Shown: in pieces, positions 17,788 to 26,828 of the stretch
Layout of the letters: each line of letters opens with the position of its first letter
Position numbering within the stretch: position 1 is the first letter of the stretch
Assembly (NCBI GenBank): GCA_013213745.1
Contig: JABSQH010000125.1
Coordinates: forward strand, 1 to 64,000
From: Ilumatobacteraceae bacterium
GTDB taxonomy: Bacteria; Actinomycetota; Acidimicrobiia; Acidimicrobiales; Ilumatobacteraceae
Length of the DNA: 64,000 bases
Direction: 5' to 3'
Made by a program: the position numbers and the translations under genes
The notes under the pieces: model-generated
Databases searched by the model: none
The model's input: the letters and a program-made list of their open reading frames with translations, nothing else
Told to the model about the DNA's origin: nothing

Positions 17788-17887
17788 AGCGGCGAGACAC
17801 GCTACCGGCGGTGCTAGCGGGGTCCACACGAGATACGGTGAACGGTGGTACACGTTCCACGCTCGTGGTGGTGCGTGACCCGACCAT

Positions 17888-17961
17888 TCCGGGGTCGTCT
17901 AATGGTAGGACAGCGGTTTTTGGTGCCGTTTGTAGGGGTTCGAGTCCTCTCCCCGGAGCCA
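17888..17961 (+). tRNA. tRNA-Gln (anticodon TTG), with encoded CCA
   Basis: Folds as a complete tRNA: acceptor 'TCCGGGG' with 'CCCCGGA', D arm in 'GTCTAATGGTAGGAC', anticodon stem 'GCGGT'/'GCCGT' around loop 'TTTTGGT' (anticodon TTG), and T arm 'AGGGG-TTCGAGT-CCTCT'. The discriminator is G at 17958 and CCA is encoded at 17959-17961. The final A of CCA is the first base of the glmU ATG. No integrase or attachment duplication lies beside it. Confidence 0.95.
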
Positions 17962-19046
17962 TGAGCGTTTCTGCCATCGTGCTCGCAGCGGGCGAGGGCA
18001 CGCGCATGCGCTCCAGTCGCCCGAAACCCCTCCATCTCATCTGCGGCCGACCGATGGTGCTGCACGTGATCCACGCCCTCGAAGGGGTGCAACCCGACCG
18101 GACGGCGATGGTCGTCGGGCACGGCGCCGAACGGGTCACCAAGAAGGTGCAACAACTTGCACCCGCCTGGGCCAACGTCGCCTTCGTCGAGCAGGTCGAA
18201 CAGCACGGCACCGGCGATGCCACACAAATCGGACTGACCGCATTCCCCGGTCACGACGTCGACGACGAATCCACGATCATCCTCCTGCCGGGCGATACTC
18301 CGCTGCTGCGTCCCGAAACGCTGCGCGAGCTGGTCGACAGCCACGTCGAGAATTCGAACGCGGCGACGTTGCTCACGTCGGTGGTCGACGACCCGAGCGG
18401 CTATGGCCGCGTGATCCGCAAGCCCGACGGCCAAGCGGCGCGCATCGTCGAACATCGCGACGCGGCGCCAGAAGAACTCGACGTCAAAGAGATCAACACG
18501 TCGATCTACGCGTTCCGGCGCGATCTGCTCGGCCCGGCATTACGCAAGGTGACGACCGACAACGCGCAAGGCGAGCTGTATCTCACCGACGTGATCTCGG
18601 TGCTCTCCGAAATGGGCCACCGCATCGGCGTCGTGCGCGCTCCGGCGGCAGAAACCCAGGGCGTCAACGACCGTTGGCAACTGGCGATGGCCGAACGAGA
18701 GCTGCGGTCGCGGACCAACAAGGGGTGGCTCCTCAACGGCGTCACCATGCTCGACCCGCGCCAGACCTTCATCGACGTCACCGTGTCGATCGGCCGCGAC
18801 GTCACGCTCTACCCGGGCACGATCCTCCAGGGATCGACGGTGATCGGCGACGGCTGCGACATCGGTCCCGACACCCGCCTCGTCGACTGCGCAGTGGGCC
18901 GGGAGGCCGTCGTCGAGCACACCGTCGGCCACGATGCCGAAGTTGGCGAAGAGGCCGTCGTCGGACCGTATGCCCACCTCCCGGCGGGATCTGCGGTCGC
19001 TACCGGCGAGACCACCGGAGCGTTCTACACTGCACCCGTCGGCTGA
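17961..19046 (+). CDS. glmU: GlmU-like UDP-GlcNAc pyrophosphorylase lacking the acetyltransferase half
   Basis: 361 residues against about 450-490 for bifunctional GlmU. The N-terminal uridyltransferase domain is complete: 'VLAAGEGTRMRSSRPKPLH', 'VEQVEQHGTGDATQ', 'ILLPGDTPLLRPETL' and 'VKEINTSIYAFRRDLL'. The C-terminal left-handed beta-helix covers only its first coils ('VIGDGCDIGPDTRLVDCAVG' to 'GPYAHLPAGSAVATGETTG') and stops before the segment that holds the acetyl-transfer residues. No continuation exists in any frame before prs. The start overlaps the tRNA-Gln CCA, so the mRNA 5' region is the tRNA itself. Confidence 0.85.
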   Translation: MSVSAIVLAAGEGTRMRSSRPKPLHLICGRPMVLHVIHALEGVQPDRTAMVVGHGAERVTKKVQQLAPAWANVAFVEQVEQHGTGDATQIGLTAFPGHDVDDESTIILLPGDTPLLRPETLRELVDSHVENSNAATLLTSVVDDPSGYGRVIRKPDGQAARIVEHRDAAPEELDVKEINTSIYAFRRDLLGPALRKVTTDNAQGELYLTDVISVLSEMGHRIGVVRAPAAETQGVNDRWQLAMAERELRSRTNKGWLLNGVTMLDPRQTFIDVTVSIGRDVTLYPGTILQGSTVIGDGCDIGPDTRLVDCAVGREAVVEHTVGHDAEVGEEAVVGPYAHLPAGSAVATGETTGAFYTAPVG

Positions 19047-19120
19047 TCTCGCCGACACCGAATCGACCACGAACACTGAGCCCACCGCCCAACCGAGCGA
19101 CTTCGGGGAGGAAGTCACCG

Positions 19121-20110
19121 ATGGAGAAGGTCACCACGAAGCGGCTCGCGCTGTACACCGGGCGCACCCACCCTGAGTTGGCCGAGGAGGTGGCATCGCA
19201 TCTCAACCTCGAGGTCGGTCACGACAATCTCGTGCAGTTCGCCAACGGCGAGATGCGTTGTCGGTTCGGCGAGTCGATCCGCGGCTCCGACGTGTTCATC
19301 ATGCAGAGCCACTACGGCCTCGACCACATGTCGGTTAACGACTCGATCATGGAGCACTTGATCATGATCGATGCGGCATACCGAGCGTCGGCCAAGCGGA
19401 TCACCGCAGTGTGCCCGTTCTACGGGTATGCCCGCCAAGACCGTAAGAGCGAGGGCCGCGAGCCGATCACGGCGCGTCTCGTCGCCGACATGTTCCTCGC
19501 CGCCGGCGCCAAGCGGATGATCTCGATCGACCTGCACTCGGGCCAGATCCAGGGCTTCTTCGAAGGACCGGTCGATCACCTCACTGCGATGCCGGTGCTC
19601 GAGGACTACATCCGCGCAAATGCGTCCGAGCCGGTGATCGTGTCGCCCGACGCCGGGCGGATCAAGGTCGCCCAGCGGATGGCTCAGCACCTCGACGACT
19701 GCGGCGCCGACCTGGCGTTCATCTACAAGCGTCGCCCGAAAGGCACGGCCAACGTGGCCGAGGCCGCCGAAGTGCTCGGCGATGTCGCCGGGCGCACGTG
19801 CGTGCTGACCGACGACATGATCGACACCGCCGGCACGATCTGTGCGGCCGCCGATCTGCTCATCGAGCGTGGCGCCAAAGAGGTGTGGGCGATGGCCACC
19901 CACGGCGTGTTGTCGGGCCCGGCGATCGATCGGCTGAAGAACAGCCCGCTGACGCGCATCGTGCTGACCAACACATTGCCGCTGCCGTCGGAGAAGCAGA
20001 TCGACAAGATCGAGGTGCTGTCGATCGCTCCGCTCATCGCCGAAGCGCTCGGCGCAGTGTTCGACGACACCAGCGTCAGCGACATCTTCGACGGCGAAAA
20101 CCTCGCCTGA
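19121..20110 (+). CDS. prs: Ribose-phosphate pyrophosphokinase (PRPP synthetase)
   Basis: 329 residues. It makes PRPP from ribose-5-phosphate and ATP for nucleotide, His and Trp synthesis. Motifs: 'QFANGEMRCRFGESIRGSDV', ATP region 'FYGYARQDRKSEGREPI', metal site 'SIDLHSGQIQGFF' and the PRPP loop 'CVLTDDMIDTAGTI'. A strong 'GGGGAGGA' ribosome site precedes the ATG. It lies 74 nt after glmU, as in mycobacteria (glmU-prs). The 3' end runs into the left inverted repeat of the nuclease-gene unit. Confidence 0.95.
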   Translation: MEKVTTKRLALYTGRTHPELAEEVASHLNLEVGHDNLVQFANGEMRCRFGESIRGSDVFIMQSHYGLDHMSVNDSIMEHLIMIDAAYRASAKRITAVCPFYGYARQDRKSEGREPITARLVADMFLAAGAKRMISIDLHSGQIQGFFEGPVDHLTAMPVLEDYIRANASEPVIVSPDAGRIKVAQRMAQHLDDCGADLAFIYKRRPKGTANVAEAAEVLGDVAGRTCVLTDDMIDTAGTICAAADLLIERGAKEVWAMATHGVLSGPAIDRLKNSPLTRIVLTNTLPLPSEKQIDKIEVLSIAPLIAEALGAVFDDTSVSDIFDGENLA

Positions 20111-20120
20111 CGCGCCCCAC

Positions 20121-20180
20121 GCCCCTCCAAAAAACCGGGGATTCCGTGCGATTTCTGCACGTCTCCGCAAACAGAACACC
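20121..20180 (+). repeat. Left inverted repeat flanking the DUF559-type gene
   Basis: Begins 'GCCCCTCCAAAAAACCGGGG' and continues 'ATTCCGTGCGATTTCTGCAC' and 'GTCTCCGCAAACAGAACACC'. It contains a 'GTGCGATTTCTGCAC' stem. The reverse complement of 21240-21297 matches it at nearly every base. It starts 10 nt after the prs stop. Confidence 0.8.
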
Positions 20181-20218
20181 GCTTTCCGTTGGCGTTCCGG
20201 GCATGCCCATGTCTGCGC

Positions 20219-21157
20219 ATGAAGCTCGCCCCGGTCATGGAACTGTGCGCATCACAACACGGCGTCGCCGCGCGTTGGCAGATCAACAACTTGGGGATCT
20301 CGGACGACTCGATACGGCGCGCCTGTCGACAGCGGTCGTTGGTGCGGGTCACGAGGTTCACCTATCGCACCGGTGGGCGGCCCGAAGACTTCACGATGCG
20401 CTGCAAGGCAGTCGAGCTCGAACTCGGGCGCCGCGGACTGCTTGCCGGCCCGACCGCCGCCCGGCTCTACGGCATGCGCGCCATGCCCGACACCCCGATC
20501 CACGTGATGATCCCCAACCGCCGACGCATCACCAACCCGGCCTGGTTGGTTGCTCACTTCAGTAGCTGGTTCGACTACCGGCGCGACGTTGTCGTGCACG
20601 ACGGCATCGCGCGTACCGATCCGATGCGCACGCTCTACAGCCTGGCGGCGGTGTTCAACCAACACCGGTTCGAACGCGCCGCCGAAGACGCTTGGCACCT
20701 CGGCCTGATCACGCCCGATGCCGCCCGCGAGTACCTCGACAAGCATCGTTGTCGCGGCAAAGACGGTGTGGCGTGTTTCGAGCAATGGCTTGACCGCGTC
20801 GATTCACGCACGCGGCCCACGCAGAGCAACCTCGAGCGGAGAATGATCGAGGCGCTGACCGCGCTGGCGCTCCCCGACCCAGCCCGCCAGCATCCGCTAC
20901 GGCTTGCTTCGGGTGACATCGTCTACCTCGACATCGCGTGGCCCGAGGTGCGACTTGCCGTCGAGCCGGGTCACTCATGGTGGCACGGCGGCGACGCTGG
21001 TCAGCGGCGCGATCAAGCACGCGATCGCGCCTGCAGCGAACTTGGCTGGACGGTGCTGCGATTCGACGAGACGGCGGTCGACGACATCTACGCTGCGGCC
21101 CGCCAGGTGCGGCAGGTGTTCCTCCGTCGGCGAGCTGAGCTCGACCCCACTCGCTGA
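20219..21157 (+). CDS. AbiEi-N-terminal / DUF559-type nuclease-like protein
   Basis: 312 residues from ATG 20219; ATG 20237 is also possible. Residues about 5-75 ('ASQHGVAARWQINNLGISDD', 'GLLAGPTAARLYGM') resemble the winged-helix AbiEi antitoxin N-terminal domain. Residues about 220-305 resemble DUF559/Vsr-fold PD-(D/E)XK nucleases: 'DIVYLDIAWPEVRLAVEPG', 'HSWWHGGDAGQRRDQARD', 'ACSELGWTVLRFDE'. Family knowledge suggests DNA binding and perhaps cleavage; no activity is established for this architecture as far as I know. The gene sits alone between prs and rplY, bracketed by inverted repeats, and has no toxin partner beside it. Confidence 0.75.
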   Translation: MKLAPVMELCASQHGVAARWQINNLGISDDSIRRACRQRSLVRVTRFTYRTGGRPEDFTMRCKAVELELGRRGLLAGPTAARLYGMRAMPDTPIHVMIPNRRRITNPAWLVAHFSSWFDYRRDVVVHDGIARTDPMRTLYSLAAVFNQHRFERAAEDAWHLGLITPDAAREYLDKHRCRGKDGVACFEQWLDRVDSRTRPTQSNLERRMIEALTALALPDPARQHPLRLASGDIVYLDIAWPEVRLAVEPGHSWWHGGDAGQRRDQARDRACSELGWTVLRFDETAVDDIYAAARQVRQVFLRRRAELDPTR

Positions 21158-21166
21158 CTCCTCTGC

Positions 21167-21215
21167 GGTTCTGTTCGCGACGACGTGCGAATTTCGCACG
21201 GAATCCCCGGTTTTT
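21167..21215 (-). repeat. Inverted repeat R1 downstream of the nuclease-like gene
   Basis: In minus-strand reading it begins 'AAAAACCGGGGATTCCGTGC' and goes on 'GAAATTCGCACGTCGTCGCG', then 'AACAGAACC'. Same family as the left repeat but more diverged, with a perfect 'GTGCGAATTTCGCAC' stem. It starts 9 nt after the nuclease stop codon. Confidence 0.75.
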
Positions 21216-21239
21216 CCGAGAGACCCTCATCGGTGCTGT

Positions 21240-21297
21240 GGTTCTGTACGCGGAGACGTGCGGAAATCGCACGGAATCCCCGGTTTTTCGGAGGGAC
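21240..21297 (-). repeat. Inverted repeat R2, near-perfect partner of the left repeat
   Basis: The minus strand reads 'GTCCCTCCGAAAAACCGGGG', then 'ATTCCGTGCGATTTCCGCAC', then 'GTCTCCGCGTACAGAACC'. Against the left repeat at 20121-20180 it differs at only a handful of positions. The pair delimits a unit of about 1.18 kb with a single gene. Confidence 0.8.
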
Positions 21298-21393
21298 GGG
21301 AGCACGTAGGGGGGAGTCGGTGGCGGCGGTAGCCTGGTGGGCTGCTTCGCAAGGGCTGGCCTTGCACCCCAGAGATCACTGAGAGTCGCACCT

Positions 21394-22056
21394 ATGTCTG
21401 AGACCGTTCTCAACGCCAATCCAGGACGCGCCACCGGCAGCTCAACGTCGCGCCGCCTGCGCCGCGAGGGGCGCATCCCCGCCGTCGTGTACGGCCACGG
21501 CATGGACCCGCTGGCGGTCGACATCGACCGTCGCGAACTGCGCGCCGCGTTGTCCGGCGCCGCCGGACTGAACACGATCCTCGACCTCACCGTCGAGGGC
21601 GCCGTGTACCCGTCGCTGATCAAAGACATCCAGCGCCACCCCGTGCGCCGCACCGTCCTCCACGTCGACTTCATCCAGGTGAATCTCAACGAGGAAGTCG
21701 TCGTGTCGATCCCCGTCACCATCGAGGGCGAAGCCAAAGAGGTGCTCCAGCACAACGGCCTCGTCGACCTCTCGATGCCCGAGTTCGAGGTGCGCACGAC
21801 GCCGCGCAACATCCCCGAAGGCATCACCATCGACGTCACCGACATGACGATGGACACCGTCATTCGTGTCGAGGACGTCGAGCTGCCCGACGGCGTGGAA
21901 GCTGCCGGCGACCCCGACTCTCCCGTCGTGACCGTGCTCACCATGCGCGCCGTCGTCGAAGACGAGCCCGTCGCCGAAGGCGAAGAGGGCGAGGAAGGCG
22001 AAGAGGGCGACGCCGAGGGCGGCGACGCCGAAGCCAGCGACGGCGACGGCGACTGA
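21394..22056 (+). CDS. rplY: 50S ribosomal protein bL25 (general stress protein CTC type)
   Basis: 220 residues. bL25 binds 5S rRNA; the long form has an extra C-terminal beta domain. Seen: 'TSRRLRREGRIPAVVYGHG', 'LIKDIQRHPVRRTVLHVDF' and 'VNLNEEVVVSIPVTIEGEAK', then 'PRNIPEGITIDVTDM'. The last 30 residues are an acidic repeat ('EGEEGEEGEEGDAEGG'). The longer upstream reading adds implausible residues, so ATG 21394 was chosen. The order prs-rplY-pth is the mycobacterial one. Confidence 0.93.
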   Translation: MSETVLNANPGRATGSSTSRRLRREGRIPAVVYGHGMDPLAVDIDRRELRAALSGAAGLNTILDLTVEGAVYPSLIKDIQRHPVRRTVLHVDFIQVNLNEEVVVSIPVTIEGEAKEVLQHNGLVDLSMPEFEVRTTPRNIPEGITIDVTDMTMDTVIRVEDVELPDGVEAAGDPDSPVVTVLTMRAVVEDEPVAEGEEGEEGEEGDAEGGDAEASDGDGD

Positions 22057-22158
22057 CCCGCCGCGGTCCGCAGCTCGTTCGGCAACGCCGGCCCAGCGGC
22101 TGTCGAGCGGCCCTCCGGCCGACTGGCGCCCTCGATCACGGCGATAGAAAGACCTGGA

Positions 22159-22767
22159 ATGGGGTTGTTCGGACGCAGTGGCAAGGGTGACCCCTTCGAC
22201 TGGTTGGTCGTCGGACTCGGCAACCCCGGCGAGAAGTACACCCGCACCCGCCACAACGTCGGCGAAGAAGCGGTGCGCCTGCTCGCCGAGCGCCACGACG
22301 CCACCCTCAAGGGCGGACGCGACAACGCACTCATCGCCGAAACGCACATCGACGACCAGCGAGTGGCGCTGGCCTTCCCGTTGACCTTCATGAACGAGTC
22401 GGGCCAAGCGGTCGGGGCGATGGTCCGCCGCTATCGCATCGAGTCGCCGGAGTTCGTGATCGTCATTCAAGACGAACTCGACCTCCCCCCGGGTGAGCTG
22501 AAGGTGAAAGCAGGCGGAGGACTCGCCGGCCACAACGGACTGCGTTCGATCAACCAACACCTCAAGTCGAACGACTTCTTGCGCATCCGCATCGGTGTCG
22601 GCAAGCCACAACACAAAGATCTCGGCAAGGGGCACGTGCTCGGACGGATCCCCCGCCGCGAACGCGAGCTGCTCGACGAACGCGTCGCCGACGCCGCCGA
22701 CGCCGCCGAATTGATCATCACCGACGGCGTCGACGCGGCGATGCAGCGGTTCAATACACGTCGATGA
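22159..22767 (+). CDS. pth: Peptidyl-tRNA hydrolase
   Basis: 202 residues. It frees tRNA from peptidyl-tRNA that drops off ribosomes. Motifs: 'LVVGLGNPGEKYTRTRHNVG' with the catalytic His, 'LAFPLTFMNESGQAVGAMV', 'IVIQDELDLPPGELKVKAG' with the Asp, and 'GLAGHNGLRSINQHL'. An 'AGAAAGACCTGG' region precedes ATG 22159. The stop overlaps the mfd start (ATGA). Confidence 0.95.
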   Translation: MGLFGRSGKGDPFDWLVVGLGNPGEKYTRTRHNVGEEAVRLLAERHDATLKGGRDNALIAETHIDDQRVALAFPLTFMNESGQAVGAMVRRYRIESPEFVIVIQDELDLPPGELKVKAGGGLAGHNGLRSINQHLKSNDFLRIRIGVGKPQHKDLGKGHVLGRIPRRERELLDERVADAADAAELIITDGVDAAMQRFNTRR

Positions 22768-25700
22768 CGACCACCCCCGTCGACACCGCGTCGCCCACCG
22801 CGTCCGCCGATGCGATTGCTGCCGCACCGGGATCGCCGACGCCAACCGCACCACTTGCAGCGCTGGCGCCACTGCTGCGCAACGAACCCGGGCTGACCCG
22901 CGCCCTCGGCGATCCGGGCGCCCGACTTGCGGTCGTCGAGGTCGCCCGCCCCATCGCCATCGCGGCACTGTCCAATCTCTCGGGTCGACGGCCTCTCGTC
23001 GTCGCCACGCCAACAGGCACGATGGCCGCCCAGCTGGCCGACGACCTGACGCAGTTTCTTCCCGCTCACGACGTGGCGCTCTTTCCCGGATGGGAGACGC
23101 TGCCGTTCGAACGAGTCAGCCCGAGCGTGGAGACCATGGGTCGGCGGATCGAAGTCTTATGGCGCCTGCGCGATCCGGACCGACGACCGGCGGTGATCGT
23201 CGCCGGCGTGCGCGCCCTACTGCAAAAGCTCGGGCCGCAGGCCAACGAGATCGAACCGATCGTCGTCCGGCGTGGCGAGGAAATCGACCCGGACGAGCTC
23301 GGGGCGCGACTCGTCGAGTTCGGCTACCGCCGCGAAGAGCTCGTCGAGCATCGTGGCGAGTTCGCCCGTCGTGGCGCGATCATCGACGTGTTCGGCGCCA
23401 AGGCCAACGCTCCGATCCGCATCGACCTGTGGGGCGACGAGGTCGATCGACTGACCCGCTTCGGCGTGAACGACCAGCGCTCGATCGACGACCTCGACGA
23501 GGTCAGGTTGTTCCCGGCGCGCGAGCTCATGCCGACCGCCGACGTTCGCGCTCGCGCCGAACAACTCGTCGAGTCCGACCCGTGGGGGCGCGAGCAGTGG
23601 GAGCGGCTCGCCGAGGGCGCGCACTTCGATGGCATGGAGAGTTGGCTGCCGTGGCTGGTCGAGCGAGACGAGCTCCTCACCGACGTGCTCCCCGACACCG
23701 CCAAGGTGCTGCTGGTCGAACCACGGCGGATGCGCGACCGGGCGATCGACCTCATCGCCGAAGAAGACGACCTCGCCCGCACCCTCGCATCGACGTGGGC
23801 TCGCGATCCCGAGGTGTCGTTCCCTCGTCTCCACGCCGACCCCGACACGCTGCTCGCCAGTGCCGGCTCGTTCTGGTCCATCGACTCGACTCCAGAGTCG
23901 CCCGACACACCACTCGTGGAGGCATCTGGATGGGGACCCGTCGCCGCCGACGGCACCGGTCTCGTCGACCGCATCGGCCACCTCTTGGCCGACGACTTCC
24001 GCGTGATCGTCGCCGCCGACGGCACCGGATCAGCGCAACGGCTCCACCAATTGCTGCTCGACCAGGGTCTCGACCTCCCCCTTCGCGCAGACGCCACCGC
24101 GGGCTCGGCAATCGTCACTGCGCCGTTGCATCGGGGCGCCACGATCCCCAATGCCAAGGTCGCCATCGTCGCCGAGAGCGACCTCACCGGGCGTCGACGC
24201 GCCCACCGGACCGCACGGCCACGCAAACGCGCCGACACCGCCAGCACCTTCGAAGACCTGAAGACCGGCAGCTATGTCGTGCATCACCAGCATGGCGTCG
24301 GCCAATTCGAGGGCATGGTGAAGCGGGCGATTGGCGGCGTCGAGCGCGACTACCTGCTGTTGTCGTACAAGGGTGGCGACAAGCTGTACGTGCCGTCCGA
24401 CCAGATCGATGTATTGCGCCAGTACGTCGGTGGCGAAGCGCCGACGTTGCACCGTCTCGGCGGCTCAGACTTCGCCAAGACCAAGAGCCGGGTCCGCTCT
24501 GCGGTCCGCGAGATCGCCCAGGAACTCGTGGTGCTGTACCAGCAGCGAGTCAATGCCGAGGGACACGCCTTCGCGCAGGACACCCCTTGGCAGGCCGAGA
24601 TGGAAGCGGCGTTCCCGTTCGTCGAGACGCCCGACCAACGAAAGGCGATCGACCACATCAAAGCCGACATGGAGTTGGCCCATCCAATGGACCGGCTGCT
24701 GTGCGGCGACGTCGGCTTCGGCAAGACCGAAGTCGCCGTTCGGGCCGCATTCAAAGCGATCCAGGACGGCAAACAGGTGGCCGTGCTCGCTCCCACCACG
24801 CTCCTCGCGACCCAGCACGGCAACACCTTCGCCGACCGGTTCGCCGGCTACCCGATCCGCGTCGAAACGCTCAGCCGCTTCCTCACCAACGCCCAGGCCA
24901 AGAAGGTGATCGACGGGGTCAAGAGCGGCGAGGTCGACTGCGTCATCGGCACACACCGACTGCTCGGCAGCGACGTGCGGTTCAAAGAACTCGGTCTCCT
25001 CGTGGTCGACGAGGAGCAGCGCTTCGGCGTCCAGCACAAAGAGACGATGAAGAAGCTGAAGACCAACGTCGACGTGCTGACCTTGTCGGCGACGCCGATT
25101 CCGCGCACGTTGGAGATGTCGTTGGTCGGGATCCGCGATCTGTCCCTGCTGCAGACTCCGCCGGCCGACCGTCAGCCGATCCTCACCTATGTCGGCGAGT
25201 ACGAAGAGCGCGTGGCGGTGGAGGCGATTCGCCGCGAGCTGCTGCGCGAAGGCCAGGTGTTCTGGGTGCACAACCGGGTCCGCTCGATCGACACCGCTGC
25301 TGCGCGTCTGCGCCAGTTGGTCCCCGAAGCGCGGATCGCCGTGGCCCACGGACAGATGGACGAGGGCACCCTCGAACAAGTGGTGCAGGACTTCTGGGAC
25401 GGCGAATACGACGTGTTGGTGTGCACCACCATCATCGAGTCCGGCATCGACATGCCGACGGTGAACACCCTCGTGGTGGAACGGTCCGATCTCCTCGGTC
25501 TGGGTCAGATGCACCAGCTGCGCGGCCGCGTCGGTCGATCTGGACAACGGGCCTATGCGTACTTGTTTCATCCACGCGACAAGGTGCTCACCGAAGAGGC
25601 CTACGAACGGCTGCGCACGATCGGCGAGTCGACCGACCTCGGCTCGGGGTTCAAGATCGCCATGCGCGACCTGGAGATCCGCGGCGCCGGCAACCTGCTC

Positions 25701-26264
25701 GGCGAGTCGCAGTCCGGCCACATCGCCGCGGTCGGCTACGACCTGTACTGCCAAATGGTGACCGAAGCGGTGAGCGAGATGAAGGGCGAGCCGGCACCCA
25801 ACCAGCCTGCCGAACTGAAACTCGACGTCCCCACCGACAGCTTCCTCCCGACCGACTACGTCGAGAAAGAAGAGCTCCGTCTCGAGGCCTACCGCCGACT
25901 GGCGAGCGTGACCACTCGGGCCCGAGTCGACGACATCCGGGTCGAATGGGAAGACCGCTACGGGCCGCTCCCCGAGCCGGCAGAGGCGCTGCTCGCCGTC
26001 GGGTACCTGCGTGCGGAGTGTCACCGCCTCGGCATCACCGACCTACAGATCGGGAGCAACAGCGCCAAGCTCTCACCGCTGGCGTTGAAGCTCAGCGAGA
26101 CGATGCGGTTGCGGCGGATCGCCAAGGCCGCCAAGTACAAAGAGGACCTCCAGCAGCTCGTGCTGCCGCTGCCTCGCAAGGTCGACCCGAGTCGCCACCT
26201 CACCAACTTCCTCCGCGATCTCGTGCCCGCGGACGACGATGACGACCCCGACGACGGGGACTGA
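22764..26264 (+). CDS. mfd: Transcription-repair coupling factor
   Basis: 1166 residues. Mfd removes stalled RNA polymerase from DNA lesions and recruits UvrA. The UvrB-like N-terminal part has '[20 protein letters not shown]'. The RNA-polymerase-interacting domain starts near '[20 protein letters not shown]'. The translocase has Walker A '[18 protein letters not shown]', 'DEEQ' in '[18 protein letters not shown]', '[14 protein letters not shown]', '[20 protein letters not shown]' and '[17 protein letters not shown]'. The C-terminal TRCF domain runs to an acidic tail. The gene is intact. Confidence 0.97.
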   Translation: MTTTPVDTASPTASADAIAAAPGSPTPTAPLAALAPLLRNEPGLTRALGDPGARLAVVEVARPIAIAALSNLSGRRPLVVATPTGTMAAQLADDLTQFLPAHDVALFPGWETLPFERVSPSVETMGRRIEVLWRLRDPDRRPAVIVAGVRALLQKLGPQANEIEPIVVRRGEEIDPDELGARLVEFGYRREELVEHRGEFARRGAIIDVFGAKANAPIRIDLWGDEVDRLTRFGVNDQRSIDDLDEVRLFPARELMPTADVRARAEQLVESDPWGREQWERLAEGAHFDGMESWLPWLVERDELLTDVLPDTAKVLLVEPRRMRDRAIDLIAEEDDLARTLASTWARDPEVSFPRLHADPDTLLASAGSFWSIDSTPESPDTPLVEASGWGPVAADGTGLVDRIGHLLADDFRVIVAADGTGSAQRLHQLLLDQGLDLPLRADATAGSAIVTAPLHRGATIPNAKVAIVAESDLTGRRRAHRTARPRKRADTASTFEDLKTGSYVVHHQHGVGQFEGMVKRAIGGVERDYLLLSYKGGDKLYVPSDQIDVLRQYVGGEAPTLHRLGGSDFAKTKSRVRSAVREIAQELVVLYQQRVNAEGHAFAQDTPWQAEMEAAFPFVETPDQRKAIDHIKADMELAHPMDRLLCGDVGFGKTEVAVRAAFKAIQDGKQVAVLAPTTLLATQHGNTFADRFAGYPIRVETLSRFLTNAQAKKVIDGVKSGEVDCVIGTHRLLGSDVRFKELGLLVVDEEQRFGVQHKETMKKLKTNVDVLTLSATPIPRTLEMSLVGIRDLSLLQTPPADRQPILTYVGEYEERVAVEAIRRELLREGQVFWVHNRVRSIDTAAARLRQLVPEARIAVAHGQMDEGTLEQVVQDFWDGEYDVLVCTTIIESGIDMPTVNTLVVERSDLLGLGQMHQLRGRVGRSGQRAYAYLFHPRDKVLTEEAYERLRTIGESTDLGSGFKIAMRDLEIRGAGNLLGESQSGHIAAVGYDLYCQMVTEAVSEMKGEPAPNQPAELKLDVPTDSFLPTDYVEKEELRLEAYRRLASVTTRARVDDIRVEWEDRYGPLPEPAEALLAVGYLRAECHRLGITDLQIGSNSAKLSPLALKLSETMRLRRIAKAAKYKEDLQQLVLPLPRKVDPSRHLTNFLRDLVPADDDDDPDDGD

Positions 26265-26284
26265 GCCTGGATGCTGCCGCTCGC

Positions 26285-26290
26285 TAGAGT
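26285..26290 (+). promoter_or_regulatory. Leaderless-type -10 hexamer (foldase-like lipoprotein)
   Basis: TAGAGT, 7 nt, then GTG 26298. It lies just past the mfd stop, and it supports GTG 26298 rather than ATG 26271 as the start of the lipoprotein. Confidence 0.5.
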
Positions 26291-26297
26291 GCCCGGC

Positions 26298-26828
26298 GTG
26301 ACTCCCCGGCCACTGATCGCTGCGCTGGCGATCGCGCTCGCCGCCATCGCCAGTGGCTGCGCCACCTTCACCGACTCGAACAACGTCGCCCGCGTCGGTG
26401 ACGAGACGTTGTCGAACGACGAGCTGCGCGAGATCGTGTCGGCCATCACCGGGACGCCCATCGGCGAGACCACCGATGGCGTCAACGGCATCAACTTCGT
26501 CGGCAACGCCGACAACGCCCGAACGGCCATCGAGTTCTGGGTCACTGGTCAGATCGCGAGAGCCGAGCTCGACGCCCTGGCCTCCGAAGTGCCCGCCGAA
26601 ACTCGTGACGAGACACAGGTGCGGTTGGCCAGTGTGACTGCCAACTTCGCCGAGCTCTCCACCGCTGCCCGCGATCTGATCATCGACCTCGAGGCCGCCA
26701 TCGTGGTGTTTGGCGGGCAGCCGGGTGCCGCCGACGCATTCGTCGTCGCCGCCGAGGGGTCCGACGTGTACGTCGACCCGCGATTCGGCGCGTACGAGGT
26801 CACCGGCCAGGTCGTCCCGCTCACGTGA
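26298..26828 (+). CDS. Lipoprotein with SurA/PrsA-like N-terminal segment
   Basis: 176 residues. The signal is 'PLIAALAIALAAIASGC' with the lipobox Cys near residue 21. Mature residues 'NNVARVGDETLSNDELREIV' match the start of SurA/PrsA-type foldases, where a short beta element 'vARVgdetls..el' opens the chaperone domain. No parvulin domain follows, so any role would be chaperone-like only. An upstream ATG (26271) would add nine residues. The stop overlaps the mazG start (GTGA). Confidence 0.7.
   Translation: MTPRPLIAALAIALAAIASGCATFTDSNNVARVGDETLSNDELREIVSAITGTPIGETTDGVNGINFVGNADNARTAIEFWVTGQIARAELDALASEVPAETRDETQVRLASVTANFAELSTAARDLIIDLEAAIVVFGGQPGAADAFVVAAEGSDVYVDPRFGAYEVTGQVVPLT

Noticed and set aside
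17888-17961. tRNA-Gln as an integration site for a mobile island
   Set aside because: No integrase, no duplicated tRNA 3' end and no change in gene type around it; glmU and prs follow in the usual order.
18860-19120. A frameshifted continuation of glmU that would supply the acetyltransferase domain
   Set aside because: No frame between 19046 and the prs start encodes left-handed beta-helix repeats or the acetyltransferase motifs, and there is too little room.
21442-23013. Minus-strand open frame of 523 codons
   Set aside because: Antisense to rplY, pth and the start of mfd; valine- and histidine-rich, without domains.
24465-26024. Minus-strand open frame of 519 codons
   Set aside because: Antisense to mfd helicase motifs; a composition shadow.
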